This document shows, piece by piece, positions 14,565 through 15,118 of a stretch of DNA of 15,118 bases. Source of the DNA: Flavobacteriaceae bacterium UBA5544. GTDB taxonomy: Bacteria; Bacteroidota; Bacteroidia; Flavobacteriales; Flavobacteriaceae. The translations under genes were made by a program, and so were the position numbers. Within the stretch, counting starts at the first letter, position 1. Every line of letters starts with the position of its first letter. The stretch spans positions 8,436 to 23,553 of the forward strand of contig DINI01000020.1 in NCBI GenBank assembly GCA_002426755.1. The letters run 5' to 3'. The notes below the pieces were generated by a model. That model had not been told where the DNA came from. It did not search any database and was given only the letters and a program-made list of their open reading frames with translations.

Positions 14565-15118
14565 TTGAAAGCATTCCATTCCGTTATACTTCTTGTGTTC
14601 AGTGTGTGTTTCGCTATAACATCCACTGCCCAGACTTCCAAAAAAATAAGAATTGAATATGCACCTTTTGCCAATTCAGATTCTTTAAGAGGACCCGGTG
14701 TCACTGTTTTTACGCGCGACAATATGCAGCAAGTCCATTTTGCCCATGAAGGTGTGGACATGTGGTGCGACCGAGCGGTTTATTACGAAAAGGAAGATTT
14801 TATAGAAGCATACAGTAACGTCGTCATGAAACAAGGCGACACGGTAAACATGAATGCCAAGTATGTCGAATACAGTGGGAAAACGCAGCTGGCTTTCGCA
14901 AGTGGAGATGTTGTTTTGACCGAGCCAAAATCAGTATTGACCACAGATACGCTCTATTTTGACAAGATAAAACAACAAGCGTATTATAAAACAGGTGGCC
15001 AAGTGGTGAGGGATTCTTCAGGAACCATTACCAGCAAAATTGGACGGTATTACATGGAAAGCAAGAAGTATCAATTTGTCAATGATGTAGTTTTGGTGAA
15101 CCCTCAATACACGCTCAA
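14565..15118 (+). CDS. OstA/LptA-like lipopolysaccharide transport protein, N-terminal part (runs off window)
   Basis: The frame is open from 14484 to the window end; 184 residues are visible from the TTG at 14565. Residues 1-22 look like a signal peptide (AFHSVILLVFSVCFAITSTA, then QTSKK). After it comes the repeating beta pattern of the OstA/LptA N domain: EGVDMWCDRAVYYEKEDFIE, AYSNVVMKQGDTVNMNAKYV, ASGDVVLTEP, then LTTDTLYFDKIKQQAYYKTG. Such proteins form a beta-jellyroll bridge carrying LPS across the periplasm; Bacteroidota often have long OstA proteins with several repeats. No in-frame ATG exists between the stop at 14481 and residue 1. TTG at 14544 is an alternative start (adding seven residues) but overlaps the -7-like element. 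It lies downstream of purA, 77 bp away, on the same strand. Confidence 0.82.
   Translation, partial: MKAFHSVILLVFSVCFAITSTAQTSKKIRIEYAPFANSDSLRGPGVTVFTRDNMQQVHFAHEGVDMWCDRAVYYEKEDFIEAYSNVVMKQGDTVNMNAKYVEYSGKTQLAFASGDVVLTEPKSVLTTDTLYFDKIKQQAYYKTGGQVVRDSSGTITSKIGRYYMESKKYQFVNDVVLVNPQYTL

Overview
The window looks like a piece of a Bacteroidota chromosome, most likely a marine-type member of Flavobacteriaceae. The clues are AT-rich DNA, A-rich leaders without clear Shine-Dalgarno sequences, exact TAnnTTTG (-7) promoter elements, a secreted protein of the type IX secretion kind, a DUF2490 barrel, and the gene order rel - fur-family - purA - OstA-like. I can read eleven complete protein genes and two genes cut by the window edges. 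I see no rRNA, tRNA, CRISPR array or transposase.

Layout. 1-2069 (-) is the N-terminal 689 residues of a large secreted, multi-domain, probably T9SS-exported protein; its C-terminus is off the window. Divergent from it, 2107-4585 (+) holds a TrmH/SpoU rRNA methyltransferase, a small four-helix-bundle (S23/Avd-like) gene flanked by a 20-bp inverted repeat, and a Ste24-like M48 membrane peptidase. 4660-6692 (-) is a two-gene unit: a radical-SAM protein with a helix-hairpin-helix, then its DUF4130 partner, a pair predicted to act on DNA but of unknown reaction. 6932-9190 (+) holds an Rrf2 regulator with four cysteines, then a promoter whose -33 box lies inside a perfect palindrome, then a DUF2490 outer-membrane barrel and a PiT-family permease whose motifs look more like the sulfate permease CysP than a phosphate transporter. 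9187-10134 (-) is an LpxR-type lipid A deacylase, convergent with the permease and overlapping it by 4 bp.

The gap 10135-10518 carries twelve copies of a 21-bp tandem repeat. From 10519 (+) run a bifunctional (p)ppGpp synthetase/hydrolase, a Fur-family regulator, adenylosuccinate synthase (purA), and the start of an OstA/LptA-like lipopolysaccharide transport protein.

The most interesting parts are: the Rrf2/palindrome/DUF2490/permease module, which I read as a candidate regulated sulfate-uptake system spanning both membranes; the 21-bp repeat array between lpxR-like and rel; the four-helix-bundle cassette with its inverted repeats; and the radical-SAM/DUF4130 pair. Most other genes are ordinary flavobacterial housekeeping genes.
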